Positions 17,439-25,632 of a DNA stretch of 41,959 bases are shown piece after piece. This DNA is from Nitrososphaeria archaeon. Lineage in GTDB: Archaea > Thermoproteota > Nitrososphaeria > JACIWG01. The stretch spans positions 1 to 41,959 of the forward strand of contig JAOAKB010000013.1 of NCBI GenBank assembly GCA_026413865.1, written 5' to 3'. Each line of letters begins with the position of its first letter. The first letter of the stretch is position 1. Both the position numbers and the translations under genes were made by a program. The notes under the pieces are model-generated. The model was given only the letters and a program-made list of their open reading frames with translations. It ran no database searches and was not told the DNA's origin.

Positions 17439-18842
17439 TTATCTCTGTCCTACTTTTTCGATAAATTCTTTATGAAGTGCCTTAAGCGCCTTTAAACCGT
17501 CTACCTCTTTTACCACAAAACTTATGTTTAATTCACTGGAGCCCTGAGCTATCATTCTAACATTAACTCCTGCATCTGCGACAGCCTTAAACATTCTTGC
17601 AGCAACTCCAGGTGTTCCTTTCATACCTTCTCCAACGCATGCTATTGCACATATGTCATCTTCTAGCTCTAACTTCTTTGCTTCATTACCGAATTCTTTC
17701 ATTAATATCTCATGCACTTTTTTTGCATTCTCTTTTTTAACTACTATGCTAATATTCGATTCTGAGATACTCTGGGATATCATCATCACATTAGATTTTG
17801 CTTCAGCTATTTTGTTGAAGAATCTTGCTGCCATACCAACTTCTCCAACCATTGAAGCACCCTTTATCGTTATCATACAAATGTCCTTTATTAATGAAAT
17901 TACTTTGACAACAGAATGGTATGGTCTGGTAACTGCTTCCATGATTTTTGTTCCCTCATGCCGTGGATTAAATGTGTTCTTTATTCTTACTGGAATCTTT
18001 TTTTCAATTACAGGTTCAAGTGCTCTTGGATGTAATGCTTTTGCACCCAAGATTGCCATTTCCATTGCCTCCTCATAAGTTATTTCAGGTAAAGTTACTG
18101 CTTCAGATACTAATTTTGGGTCAGCTGACATTATTCCATTAACGTCACTCCATATAATAACTTCGTCAGCGTCTATAGCGTTAGCTAGTATTGTAGCACT
18201 ATAATCGCTTCCCCCTCTTCCCAAAGTTGTTATAATACCCTCTTCTGTTGCACCAGCAAATCCTCCAACAACTGGTATAGTATTATCTTCTAATAAGGGT
18301 AAGATTGTTTCTCTAACCTTTTTCCTAACTATTTCCATTATGGGTGTAGCTTGTCCAAATCTTGAGTTTGTGATTATACCTGCTTCGCCGCCTGTAAAGG
18401 GCTTTGACTTAAAGCCTCTAGAAATTAATGTTGCTGAAGCTATTTCTGCTGAATATCTTTCCCCAAAACTTGCCACATAATCTAAGCTTCTGGCTGTAGC
18501 CTCTCTCAAATAAAGTATTCCATGTAGAACATGTTTAAGTTCCTCGTCAGCCTTCTCTAGTCTCTCCTCAAGCCAGGATGGTAATGTTCCAATAGAGTTT
18601 CTTGCAACTTCCCTATGTGTTTCCTTAACCTCTTTTAGAAAATCTTTTATCCACTTCTCATCTCCCCTTTCAGCTTTTCTAGTTGCCTCAAGTAACTTGT
18701 CAGTAATGCCTTTTAATGCTGACACGACAACTACAACTTTATCGCTTCTATAATTCGATAAGATATCACATATCCTTTGATATCCTGCATCCTTAACAGA
18801 CGTACCACCAAATTTCATTACATACTTCATAGTTGCATCCAT
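17439..18842 (-). CDS. lysC: Aspartate kinase
   Basis: Phosphorylates aspartate, the first step toward threonine, methionine and lysine. The 467 residues start the kinase domain with MKFGGTSVKD, and the catalytic region includes GGFAGATEEG and TTLGRGGSDYSA (about 195-220). Two ACT domains follow (about 310-385 and 390-465) and probably carry feedback inhibition by threonine or lysine. There is no fused homoserine dehydrogenase. Its ATG at 18842 lies 2 bases after the asd stop. A second ATG at 18830 gives MKYVMKFGG and is also possible. Part of the asd-lysC operon. Confidence 0.94.
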   Translation of the reverse strand: MDATMKYVMKFGGTSVKDAGYQRICDILSNYRSDKVVVVVSALKGITDKLLEATRKAERGDEKWIKDFLKEVKETHREVARNSIGTLPSWLEERLEKADEELKHVLHGILYLREATARSLDYVASFGERYSAEIASATLISRGFKSKPFTGGEAGIITNSRFGQATPIMEIVRKKVRETILPLLEDNTIPVVGGFAGATEEGIITTLGRGGSDYSATILANAIDADEVIIWSDVNGIMSADPKLVSEAVTLPEITYEEAMEMAILGAKALHPRALEPVIEKKIPVRIKNTFNPRHEGTKIMEAVTRPYHSVVKVISLIKDICMITIKGASMVGEVGMAARFFNKIAEAKSNVMMISQSISESNISIVVKKENAKKVHEILMKEFGNEAKKLELEDDICAIACVGEGMKGTPGVAARMFKAVADAGVNVRMIAQGSSELNISFVVKEVDGLKALKALHKEFIEKVGQR

Positions 18843-18844
18843 TT

Positions 18845-19900
18845 TTATTTAATATATTCCATTCTGTAGAGTAGCTCTGCTGTAAGGATTGCGTTTCCTG
18901 CAGCTCCTCTAATAGTATTGTGGCTTAACACAGTAAACTGGAGTGAATATTCATCTAATCCTTTTCTAACTCTTCCTACTACAACACTCATTCCTGGTAC
19001 AGAGCCAGAATCCCTATCCCTTCTAGGCTGAGGTCTATCGTTTTCTTCTCTAACAAGTATTGGCTTTTCAGGTGCTGATGGTAGTTTAAGTTCTTGAGGT
19101 ACACCTTTAAAATCCCTTAAAATACTCTTAGCTTCTTCAACATTAACTTTCTTCTCAGTTTCAATATAAACACTTTCAAGATGTCCATCAATTACGGGAA
19201 CACGATTACATGAGGCTGCAACCATCATATCATTCTCTACAATAATCCCGTTCTGGAATTTGCCCAAAATCTTTCTAGTTTCCCTAGCTACCTTCTCTTC
19301 CTCGTCCTTAATATATGGTATAACGTTATCAATAATCAAAAGACTTGGTACACCAGGATAACCTGCACCGCTTACAGCCTGCATTGTTGTAACAAAAACT
19401 TTCCTAACATTATATGCTTCATCTAAAGGTTTTAAGGCTACAGCTAGACCCGTTGTTGTACAGTTGGGTCCTGTTACAATAAAGCCCTTCCAACCACGTT
19501 CTCTCTTTTGTCTTTCAATAATTTTAATGTGTTCAGAATTGAGTTCCGGTATAATTATTGGAACATCACTCTCCATCCTATATGCACTAGTATCACTTAC
19601 CACAGGATATTTTTGTGCAAACTTTCCTTCAACTTCTCTAGCAACTTCGGAGGGTAGACAGCTGAAGAACAAGTCTGCAGCTTGTTTTTCGGGCTCAATT
19701 TCGCTTACGACAACCTCTTTAACTTTTGATGGTGGATCATAGGATCCAACCCATTCTACTGCATCACCAAATTTTTTTCCAGCTGAACGTTTACCCATTA
19801 AAATTGAGATTTCAAACCAAGGATGTTTTTCAAGTAATCTTATGTACTGTTGGCCTACCATTCCTGTAGCTCCCATTATGGCGACATTCAACTTGCCCAT
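18845..19900 (-). CDS. asd: Aspartate-semialdehyde dehydrogenase
   Basis: Reduces aspartyl-phosphate with NADPH to aspartate semialdehyde, the step after aspartate kinase. The 351 residues have the Rossmann loop GATGMVGQQ at 10-18, the catalytic cysteine C147 in GPNCTTTG, and the archaeal/fungal-type region VSGAGYPG that follows; the C-terminal part includes RPQPRRDRD. The start is ATG 19900 with AGGTG 5 bases upstream. It is the first gene of the asd-lysC operon with a well-placed TATA box. This is the gene order expected for a committed aspartate pathway, though homoserine dehydrogenase is not in the window. Confidence 0.95.
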   Translation of the reverse strand: MGKLNVAIMGATGMVGQQYIRLLEKHPWFEISILMGKRSAGKKFGDAVEWVGSYDPPSKVKEVVVSEIEPEKQAADLFFSCLPSEVAREVEGKFAQKYPVVSDTSAYRMESDVPIIIPELNSEHIKIIERQKRERGWKGFIVTGPNCTTTGLAVALKPLDEAYNVRKVFVTTMQAVSGAGYPGVPSLLIIDNVIPYIKDEEEKVARETRKILGKFQNGIIVENDMMVAASCNRVPVIDGHLESVYIETEKKVNVEEAKSILRDFKGVPQELKLPSAPEKPILVREENDRPQPRRDRDSGSVPGMSVVVGRVRKGLDEYSLQFTVLSHNTIRGAAGNAILTAELLYRMEYIK

Positions 19901-19934
19901 TTTTTCACCTATGCCTCTTTTCTCCTAGAATAGT

Positions 19935-19945
19935 TTTTTATATAC
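19935..19945 (-). promoter_or_regulatory. TATA box of the asd-lysC operon
   Basis: On the minus strand this reads GTATATAAAAA, centred 40 bases before the asd ATG. A start of transcription about 25 bases downstream would leave a short leader holding the AGGTG ribosome site (19906-19910). Confidence 0.6.
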
Positions 19946-20030
19946 TTTGTGTTTCTTACAAATAACTTCATCATTAATAATTTTTTAAAAAAATTTTATT
20001 TTTTAAAGTATTTTTCTGTTAAAAATATAT

Positions 20031-20039
20031 GATATAAAA
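20031..20039 (+). promoter_or_regulatory. Probable TATA box of thrC
   Basis: GATATAAAA is centred about 33 bases before the TTG start of thrC. No ribosome site precedes that start, so a leaderless or nearly leaderless message is likely. The surrounding region (19901-20067) is A/T-rich and otherwise featureless. Confidence 0.4.
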
Positions 20040-20067
20040 TGTTAAATATTTCCTCAAACTCTACTGG

Positions 20068-21411
20068 TTGGAGTTGAAGGTTAAGGCGTATCTTAAATGC
20101 ATAATTCCAAGCTGCGGTAAAAGGTATCCCATAGATACCACAAGAACTTTTTGTGACTGCGGCAACCTTCTGGATGTAGTTTATGAAGGGCATTTCCCAA
20201 AGTCTCTGGTTGAAGTTTTTTATGAAAGAAGAAATCATGGTAATAACATTTTTAATGAAAGTGGTGTGTGGCGTTTCAGGGAGCTCATAAATTTTACTGG
20301 AACTGATTCTGAAGTCTATGATGAATATAGTAAGGTTTTTGTTTCGTTTGATGGTGCTGAAGGAAGAACAAGACCCTATGAAATGACTAAGGTTGCAGAA
20401 TATGTTGGTATGCCAAAGGAGAATGTCCTTTTTCAACCTGAGGGTCTTAACCCAAGTGGTTCATTCAAAGATAATGGTATTGCGACTGGTTTAACTCACG
20501 CGAAAATGCTTGGTGTAAAGGAAGTTATATGCGCTTCTACAGGAAACACTTCAGCCTCTGTGGCGATGTATGCTGCAAACGAGGGTATAAAGGCAAGCAT
20601 CTACATTCCCAAGGATGAAATTGCATTGGGGAAATTAGCTCAAGCTTTTCAATTTAATGCATGTGTATATCAGGTTATAGGTAATTTTGATGATGCCCTA
20701 AAGGTTGTTTTACAAAAGGGACAGGAGGGTTCATATGTAATGAATTCTGTAAACCCTTTTAGGCTTGAGGGGCAAAAGACCATGATATATAGGATGCTTG
20801 AATATCTTGATTGGAATCCACCTGACTGGCTTGTTTTTCCAAGAGGCAATATGGGTAACTGTTCAGCATTTGGGAAGGCAATAATGGAACTATATGAATG
20901 GGGTTGGATAAAGAAGAAGCCGAGGTTTGTTGCAGTAGATGCTAGGGGTTCAAACACCTTTTACACACTATATAATGGTCTCTATAATGGTGAATCATTA
21001 AGGTGGAATAATGGTAATGTTAATGAAGAGCTAATTAGAGATTATTATGCCTACTTAGACAAGAATAATTTAAAGCCTAAGACCATCGCGACAGCGATAC
21101 AAATTGGTAGGCCAGTAAACATAAAGAAGGGTCTGAGGAGTCTTGAATATACAAATGGTATAAGTGTGCAAGTTGAAGATAAGGATATGGAGGACGGTAT
21201 AGCTATTGTTGGAAGTAACGGATTCGATTGTGAACATGCTTCTGCCTCATGTGTTGCTGCAATAAAAAAACTTGTTGAAGAAGAAATAATAAAAAAAGAT
21301 GATAAGGTTGTAGCAATATTAACTGGAAGGCTAAAGGATCCCGATGCAATGATAAAATATCATATGGGCAGTAACAAATTCTCTAATCCTCCTAAAATAG
21401 TAAGAATATAG
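20068..21411 (+). CDS. thrC: Threonine synthase
   Basis: A PLP enzyme that turns O-phosphohomoserine into threonine. The 447 residues carry the PLP lysine K134 in NPSGSFKDNG, and the phosphate-binding and substrate regions STGNTSASVA and FPRGNMGN. A small N-terminal zinc-ribbon-like domain has cysteines C11, C16, C29 and C31, as seen in many archaeal threonine synthases. The start is uncertain: TTG 20068 or TTG 20074, with no ATG nearby in frame. It runs toward thrB, and the two stops are 1 base apart. Together with asd, lysC and thrB it gives four of the five enzymes for threonine from aspartate. Confidence 0.93.
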   Translation: MELKVKAYLKCIIPSCGKRYPIDTTRTFCDCGNLLDVVYEGHFPKSLVEVFYERRNHGNNIFNESGVWRFRELINFTGTDSEVYDEYSKVFVSFDGAEGRTRPYEMTKVAEYVGMPKENVLFQPEGLNPSGSFKDNGIATGLTHAKMLGVKEVICASTGNTSASVAMYAANEGIKASIYIPKDEIALGKLAQAFQFNACVYQVIGNFDDALKVVLQKGQEGSYVMNSVNPFRLEGQKTMIYRMLEYLDWNPPDWLVFPRGNMGNCSAFGKAIMELYEWGWIKKKPRFVAVDARGSNTFYTLYNGLYNGESLRWNNGNVNEELIRDYYAYLDKNNLKPKTIATAIQIGRPVNIKKGLRSLEYTNGISVQVEDKDMEDGIAIVGSNGFDCEHASASCVAAIKKLVEEEIIKKDDKVVAILTGRLKDPDAMIKYHMGSNKFSNPPKIVRI

Positions 21412-21412
21412 T

Positions 21413-22375
21413 TTAGAAAAGGTACTTAACAATTCTACAACCATTTCCAGGTTTAGTGCAAATGTATGTTGCCTCATAGCCCTCTCTAGAAAATGCTGAA
21501 CACATTTCTTCGCCTAAGTTATCTCCATTAACAATATTTGAATCATAGAATGCAATCATACTTGGTCCAGCGCCACTAATTGTTACACCTAAAGCCCCAG
21601 TCCTTAAAGCAGCCTTTTTAACAGAATCATATCCAGGAATAAGTTTCGACCTTGCAGGCTCAACAACTGCATCATTCAATGAACGTGCAAACAATTTTAG
21701 GTCCCTAGTTAAAATTGCTGCAACCAATGCTGATGCATGGCCAACATTGTGAACAAGCTTATCCAATTCTATAAGCTTAGGTATTACTGCACGAAACTGT
21801 TCAGTCTTTTTTTGACCGTAAGAAATTTTCGGTGAAGCTATACACATTCCAAGATTTTCGGGAACATCAAATCTGAGGACGTCAATTGGATCATATGACC
21901 TTATAAGTGTAAACCCTCCTAAAAGCGAGGCTGAAACATTGTCTGCATGAGGTTTTCCCGCAGAAGCAACTTCTCCTTCAGCAGCATATCTTACAAGACT
22001 ATTCCTATCAAGGTTTAATGAAAATAGTTCATTGATTCCATATGCTACTGCAGCAGCTGAAGCAGCACTACTACCCAGCCCCATTCCAACAGGCACACCC
22101 TTAACAATCCTAATCTCAATATTATCTGGCAAATTATAGTCTTTAACAAGCTTCTTTGCAACAACCCCTGCAGTATTTCCATCCACAACGTTAGGTATCT
22201 TTTCACTATCTATCCCTTCAACAAAAACTCTTACTCCACCTTCTTCTTTTAAAGAAATTTTTACGGTATCTTTTGGAAATTCAACCGCTATCGCGAAGAC
22301 ATCAAACCCCGGTCCAACATTTGCTGAAGAGGCTGGCGCTTCTACAACAACACCTTTACCTATCTTTAATACCAT
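21413..22375 (-). CDS. thrB: Homoserine kinase
   Basis: A 320-residue GHMP-family kinase that makes O-phosphohomoserine, the substrate of the neighbouring threonine synthase. The N-terminal APASSANVGPGFD (13-25) is the homoserine kinase signature, the ATP-binding loop PVGMGLGSSAAS is at 95-106, and the C-terminal GHMP motif reads GVTISGAGPSM. The start is ATG 22375. It lies tail to tail with thrC, so the two are co-localised but not co-transcribed. Confidence 0.95.
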   Translation of the reverse strand: MVLKIGKGVVVEAPASSANVGPGFDVFAIAVEFPKDTVKISLKEEGGVRVFVEGIDSEKIPNVVDGNTAGVVAKKLVKDYNLPDNIEIRIVKGVPVGMGLGSSAASAAAVAYGINELFSLNLDRNSLVRYAAEGEVASAGKPHADNVSASLLGGFTLIRSYDPIDVLRFDVPENLGMCIASPKISYGQKKTEQFRAVIPKLIELDKLVHNVGHASALVAAILTRDLKLFARSLNDAVVEPARSKLIPGYDSVKKAALRTGALGVTISGAGPSMIAFYDSNIVNGDNLGEEMCSAFSREGYEATYICTKPGNGCRIVKYLF

Positions 22376-22475
22376 ACTTTTCTCTCAGACCATTCAACAA
22401 TAATCTATTTAAAAATTTAATCTCCAACTGTTTGAACATGTGTTGAAGGAAAAATTATATTCTAGATTGTAGAGT

Positions 22476-22949
22476 ATGTTGTGGATAAAGAAAATGGAGA
22501 AGATTCTTGTCGCGTTTGACGGTTTAGAGGAAAGCAAAAAGGCGCTTTCAATCGCACTAAAGTTAGCATCTTTCTTCGACAGTCACGTGACAATATTGAA
22601 TGTTGCGGGCCAGTCTATTGTTCCAATGGTACCATCCTCAATATCATCACATGTTGGTGAATCTCAGGGTGCAATTTATCCATTGCCTGAACATATGAGG
22701 GACATTATGGTCAAAGAGGCGATGAAAATACTTTCTGAAACTAAGGAGGATGTTGAGAAGGTCTGGAATAAGCTAGACTTTGCAATAGTTTTCGGAGATC
22801 CTGCTTCAGAAATTATCAAAGAAGCTCAAAAATCCTATGATCTAATAGTCATAGGCTATAGAAGCATACATTCTCCTATAACGTCGCTTGGAAATGTTGC
22901 TGAAAAAGTTGTAAAAAATGCCTCATGTTCTGTTTTAGTAATAAGGTAA
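22476..22949 (+). CDS. Universal stress protein (UspA family)
   Basis: A 157-residue single Usp domain. It begins ILVAFDGLEESKKAL, the usual first strand and helix with the ATP-contact aspartate, and has FGDPASEIIKEA and DLIVIGYRS in the second half. The ATP-loop G-x2-G-x9-G is altered: GYRSIHSPITSLGN lacks the second glycine, so nucleotide binding is uncertain. The start may be ATG 22476 or ATG 22494. A TATA-like AAATTATATT at about 22452-22461 lies close before the first. It is convergent with the Lrp regulator gene. Function is not defined by context. Confidence 0.85.
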   Translation: MLWIKKMEKILVAFDGLEESKKALSIALKLASFFDSHVTILNVAGQSIVPMVPSSISSHVGESQGAIYPLPEHMRDIMVKEAMKILSETKEDVEKVWNKLDFAIVFGDPASEIIKEAQKSYDLIVIGYRSIHSPITSLGNVAEKVVKNASCSVLVIR

Positions 22950-22956
22950 AGATAGT

Positions 22957-23400
22957 TTAGAAATTTTCCTTTATCGTTTGAAAAACTACACATGTTTGAG
23001 TTTTCTGTATTCCCCTCATCATCCTTAACCTATCGATTACAAGCTTTCCTATTTCCTCAACAGACGCTGTCCTAACCTTCAGAATAATATCCCATTCACC
23101 AGAAATAAGAGAAACTTCATAAACTTCAGATATTTTGGCTATTTCCTCAGCCAAACTTCTTTGAGAAAGATTACTTTCGCCACTAAAGCTTACAAGAATA
23201 AATGCTGTAACACCCTTACCTATCTTCGAATAATCCGGTATCGCCGCAAACTTTTTTATAACTCTCTCCTTTAATAGCTTTTTTATTCTCTCTTGAACTG
23301 TCGCCCTTGGTATACCGAGATCGTAGGCAATCTCTACTACAGACTTTCTTCCATCTTCTATCAGCTTCCACAAAATTTTCCAATCTTTTTCGTCCAACAT
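22957..23400 (-). CDS. Lrp/AsnC family transcriptional regulator
   Basis: A 147-residue DNA-binding protein with the standard two-domain form. The N-terminal helix-turn-helix (about 18-48) includes SVVEIAYDLGIPRATVQERI, and the C-terminal RAM domain (about 65-140) has the ligand-binding and oligomerisation pattern (VYEVSLISGEWDIILKV). These proteins commonly sense amino acids and regulate their own gene. It is divergent from an asparagine synthetase gene across 70 bases that hold palindromes, one of which includes its own start codon. Regulation of that neighbour, like E. coli AsnC on asnA, is a natural inference. Confidence 0.93.
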   Translation of the reverse strand: MLDEKDWKILWKLIEDGRKSVVEIAYDLGIPRATVQERIKKLLKERVIKKFAAIPDYSKIGKGVTAFILVSFSGESNLSQRSLAEEIAKISEVYEVSLISGEWDIILKVRTASVEEIGKLVIDRLRMMRGIQKTQTCVVFQTIKENF

Positions 23401-23473
23401 TATGGCATAATGCTAATTTTTGATAGTATATATAGTTTTTTATCAACTATATGCCAAAAAATATAGCATAATG
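23398..23473. promoter_or_regulatory. Divergent promoter/operator region between lrp-like and asparagine synthetase genes
   Basis: Three symmetrical elements are visible. CATTATG-G-CATAATG (23398-23412) is a perfect 15-base palindrome that overlaps the regulator's start codon. ATATAGTT (23430-23437) and AACTATAT (23445-23452) form an 8-base inverted repeat. TGGCATA (23403-23409) is matched in reverse by TATGCCA (23450-23456). The half-site GCATAATG occurs at 23405-23412 and again at 23466-23473 across the synthetase ATG. TATATATA (near 23427-23434) could serve as a TATA element. The set looks like binding sites for an Lrp-type oligomer. Binding is inferred, not shown. Confidence 0.55.
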
Positions 23474-24490
23474 TTTTTTAATATTACAAAAGCCGCACCC
23501 TCTTATATGCAGAAGGAAAAAATAAGGTTGGAAAGTGGAGAAATAGATTTACCTAAGCCATTGGAACAACTTTCTAAGAATGAAATTGAAAGAAAAATGT
23601 ATATTGCTAAGGTTATGACAAAAACTTTAAGCTATCTGACCCAATCTTTCATAGAAAATGGTTTTGAATGGCTTCTTCCTGTTGTATTTTCAAAATCTAC
23701 AGACCCTCTATGGCCTGACCCAGGTGCATCCATAGAAAAACGTATTGAAACAGAAGTTTATGGTGAAACAGTAAGGACGACTTTAAGTATGATTGTTCAT
23801 AAAATTGTAGCTTCCTCTCTTGTTATGCCAAAACTTTTTATTCTTTCACCTAATGTTAGAATTGAAAAGAGGGACCGTCGTTTTACAGGATGGCATCTTT
23901 ACGAGTTCACTCAACTTGACTTTGAAATTCGTGGTGCAAACTCTTCTAATGTTATGTCTTTTGTAGATTCTATAATAAAGGGGTTAATCTTTTATCTAAA
24001 GAAAAATGCGAAAGAGGAACTAGAATATCTTAATGTTTACAATAGTTTAAGTGTTCCAGAATTGCCTTTGAAGGTCTATGATAGAATATGGTTAGAGGAA
24101 AAGTATGGGCGAGACTGGGAACCGTTTTTTAAGGATGATATTAATGAACCAGCATGGGTCACAAACATTCCTAGGGAATTTTATGATTATGAAGATTTTT
24201 CTACAGGACGATGGGATAACTATGACCTTATAGTTCCAAAATATGGTGAAATACTTTCAGGAGCTAGAAGAGAATGGGAGTACGATAAACTAGTAAGAAA
24301 GATGGAGCGTGACGGTGTTAGAAAAGAAAATTATCTACTTCTTCTTAAACTTGCTAGAGAAGGTAAAATTAAGCCTTCAGCTGGAGCTGGTATTGGTGTT
24401 GAAAGGTTAGTATGCTGGATTACAGGCTCAAAGCATGTTGGAGAAGTTCAATTATTTCCAAAAATACCTGGAACCATATATGATCTATAG
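23471..24490 (+). CDS. asnA: Archaeal asparagine synthetase A (AsnRS-related, AS-AR type)
   Basis: A class II aminoacyl-tRNA-synthetase-like catalytic domain of 339 residues without an anticodon-binding domain. Motif 2 is seen as RRFTGWHLYEFTQLDFE and motif 3 as GAGIGVERLV near the C-terminus. This matches the Pyrococcus abyssi enzyme, which makes asparagine from aspartate, ammonia and ATP. ATG 23471 is taken as the start; ATG 23507 is also possible and would give a length closer to known enzymes (about 295-330). It is divergent from an Lrp/AsnC regulator. A true asparaginyl-tRNA synthetase is unlikely because the tRNA-binding domain is absent. Confidence 0.85.
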   Translation: MFFNITKAAPSYMQKEKIRLESGEIDLPKPLEQLSKNEIERKMYIAKVMTKTLSYLTQSFIENGFEWLLPVVFSKSTDPLWPDPGASIEKRIETEVYGETVRTTLSMIVHKIVASSLVMPKLFILSPNVRIEKRDRRFTGWHLYEFTQLDFEIRGANSSNVMSFVDSIIKGLIFYLKKNAKEELEYLNVYNSLSVPELPLKVYDRIWLEEKYGRDWEPFFKDDINEPAWVTNIPREFYDYEDFSTGRWDNYDLIVPKYGEILSGARREWEYDKLVRKMERDGVRKENYLLLLKLAREGKIKPSAGAGIGVERLVCWITGSKHVGEVQLFPKIPGTIYDL

Positions 24491-24549
24491 TAAAAGTTAA
24501 AGTTATGTTTAGAAAAGCTTAAGAATAGTGTCTCGAAACAAATAATTTT

Positions 24550-25560
24550 ATGGTATATAAGACAAAGGCTATACTCTTGTATTCTGGAGGGCTTGACAGT
24601 ACCCTAGCGTTACATATACTTGTATCCCAAAATGTTGAAGTTATTGCCTTAACATTCATTACACCATTTTATAACTACAATCGCGAATCAAAGGTTTTCA
24701 AGAATATTATAGGTACAGTTGAGAGGCTTGGGTGCAGATTAAAGACCATTAATTTGCAAGAAGAATATTTACCTATACTTAAGTCTCCAAAATATGGTTT
24801 CGGGAGTGCTGCAAATCCTTGTATTGACTGTAGAATATTGATGATGAAGCATGCAAAAAAGATTATGGAAGAAGAGAAGGCAGATTTTATAGCCACTGGA
24901 GAAGTTTTAGGTCAACGTCCATTCTCTCAAACAATAACATACTTAAAAAGAATTGATAGTGAAGCTGATGTAGAAGGTCTTGTCCTTAGGCCATTATCTG
25001 CGAAACTTTTGCCAGAAACGATTCCAGAAAAATTGGGGTTAGTTGATAGAGAAAGACTATTTGGTATAAGAGGAAAGTCTAGAAAGGTTCAGTTAGATTT
25101 AGCTAAAAGTTTTGGAATAACTGATTATCCTTCACCGGCTGGAGGCTGTTTACTTACTGAACCGGCGTTTGGAAGAAGATTTAATGATCTAAAGAATCAT
25201 AATCCAAATTTTAGTCTTAAAGATACTATTTTACTTAAGTTTGGAAGACACTTTCGTATAAATGATGATACAAAAGTTATAATAGGAAGGAATAAGGAGG
25301 AAAATGAAGAAATGATCAAGTATGTTGAGCCAGAAGATATCGTTTTTGAAGTTGTAGAGTATAAGGGTCCAGTTGGTCTCTATTTTGGAAGGGTTGAAGA
25401 AAGTCTACTTTTAAGAGCTGCCTCAATAATTGTAGCATATTCTAAGGCTCCAAAGAATACTTTGATAAAGGTCAGATTTTATAACAAAGTTTCTTTTGAA
25501 AAGATCTTGGAAACAAACGCAATTTCTCTTGAAGGGGCACATCTTTTCCTAATAAAATAA
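24550..25560 (+). CDS. PP-loop ATPase, MnmA/ThiI-like tRNA thiolation family
   Basis: A 336-residue enzyme of the adenylating PP-loop class. SGGLDS at 12-17 is the pyrophosphate loop. A CxxC (C91, C94 in NPCIDC) and a later cysteine (C200 in SPAGGCLL) are conserved in this family and could hold a 4Fe-4S cluster, as in TtuA/TtcA-type thiolases. GEVLGQRP and LVLRPLSAKLLPE are further family marks. Members are often named tRNA 2-thiouridylase or ThiI-like, but the exact nucleoside is not established to my knowledge. The C-terminal part (about 205-330) resembles no domain I can name. It precedes the hydrogenase operon by about 70 bases and is probably separate. Confidence 0.8.
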   Translation: MVYKTKAILLYSGGLDSTLALHILVSQNVEVIALTFITPFYNYNRESKVFKNIIGTVERLGCRLKTINLQEEYLPILKSPKYGFGSAANPCIDCRILMMKHAKKIMEEEKADFIATGEVLGQRPFSQTITYLKRIDSEADVEGLVLRPLSAKLLPETIPEKLGLVDRERLFGIRGKSRKVQLDLAKSFGITDYPSPAGGCLLTEPAFGRRFNDLKNHNPNFSLKDTILLKFGRHFRINDDTKVIIGRNKEENEEMIKYVEPEDIVFEVVEYKGPVGLYFGRVEESLLLRAASIIVAYSKAPKNTLIKVRFYNKVSFEKILETNAISLEGAHLFLIK

Positions 25561-25591
25561 TTTTTATTTTTTGTTCTAATGGATGCAAAAT

Positions 25592-25602
25592 TTTTATATA
25601 AT
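25592..25602 (+). promoter_or_regulatory. TATA box of the complex I-like hydrogenase operon
   Basis: TTTTATATAAT lies inside the 5' part of the longest NuoA reading (which starts at ATG 25579). A start of transcription about 25 bases downstream falls just before the GGGAG ribosome site and the TTG at 25633. This supports the shorter NuoA. Confidence 0.5.
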
Positions 25603-25622
25603 TTGTATAGAAAGCTATTGCT

Positions 25623-25627
25623 GGGAG
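25623..25627 (+). promoter_or_regulatory. Ribosome binding site supporting a TTG start for the NuoA-like gene
   Basis: GGGAG lies 5 bases before TTG 25633. The ATG at 25579 has no ribosome site and would add 18 residues before the first membrane segment. Confidence 0.5.
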
Positions 25628-25632
25628 TTACA

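Noticed and set aside
19996-20436. Minus-strand frame of 146 codons opposite thrC
   Set aside because: Shadow of the thrC reading frame and its upstream A/T-rich DNA; no family features.
23216-23446. Minus-strand frame overlapping the Lrp gene and its upstream region
   Set aside because: It is a second frame of the Lrp gene, basic and low in hydrophobic residues, and would cover the palindromic operator.
23471-24490. Asparaginyl-tRNA synthetase
   Set aside because: The class II catalytic motifs are present, but there is no anticodon-binding domain and the length fits the archaeal asparagine synthetase.
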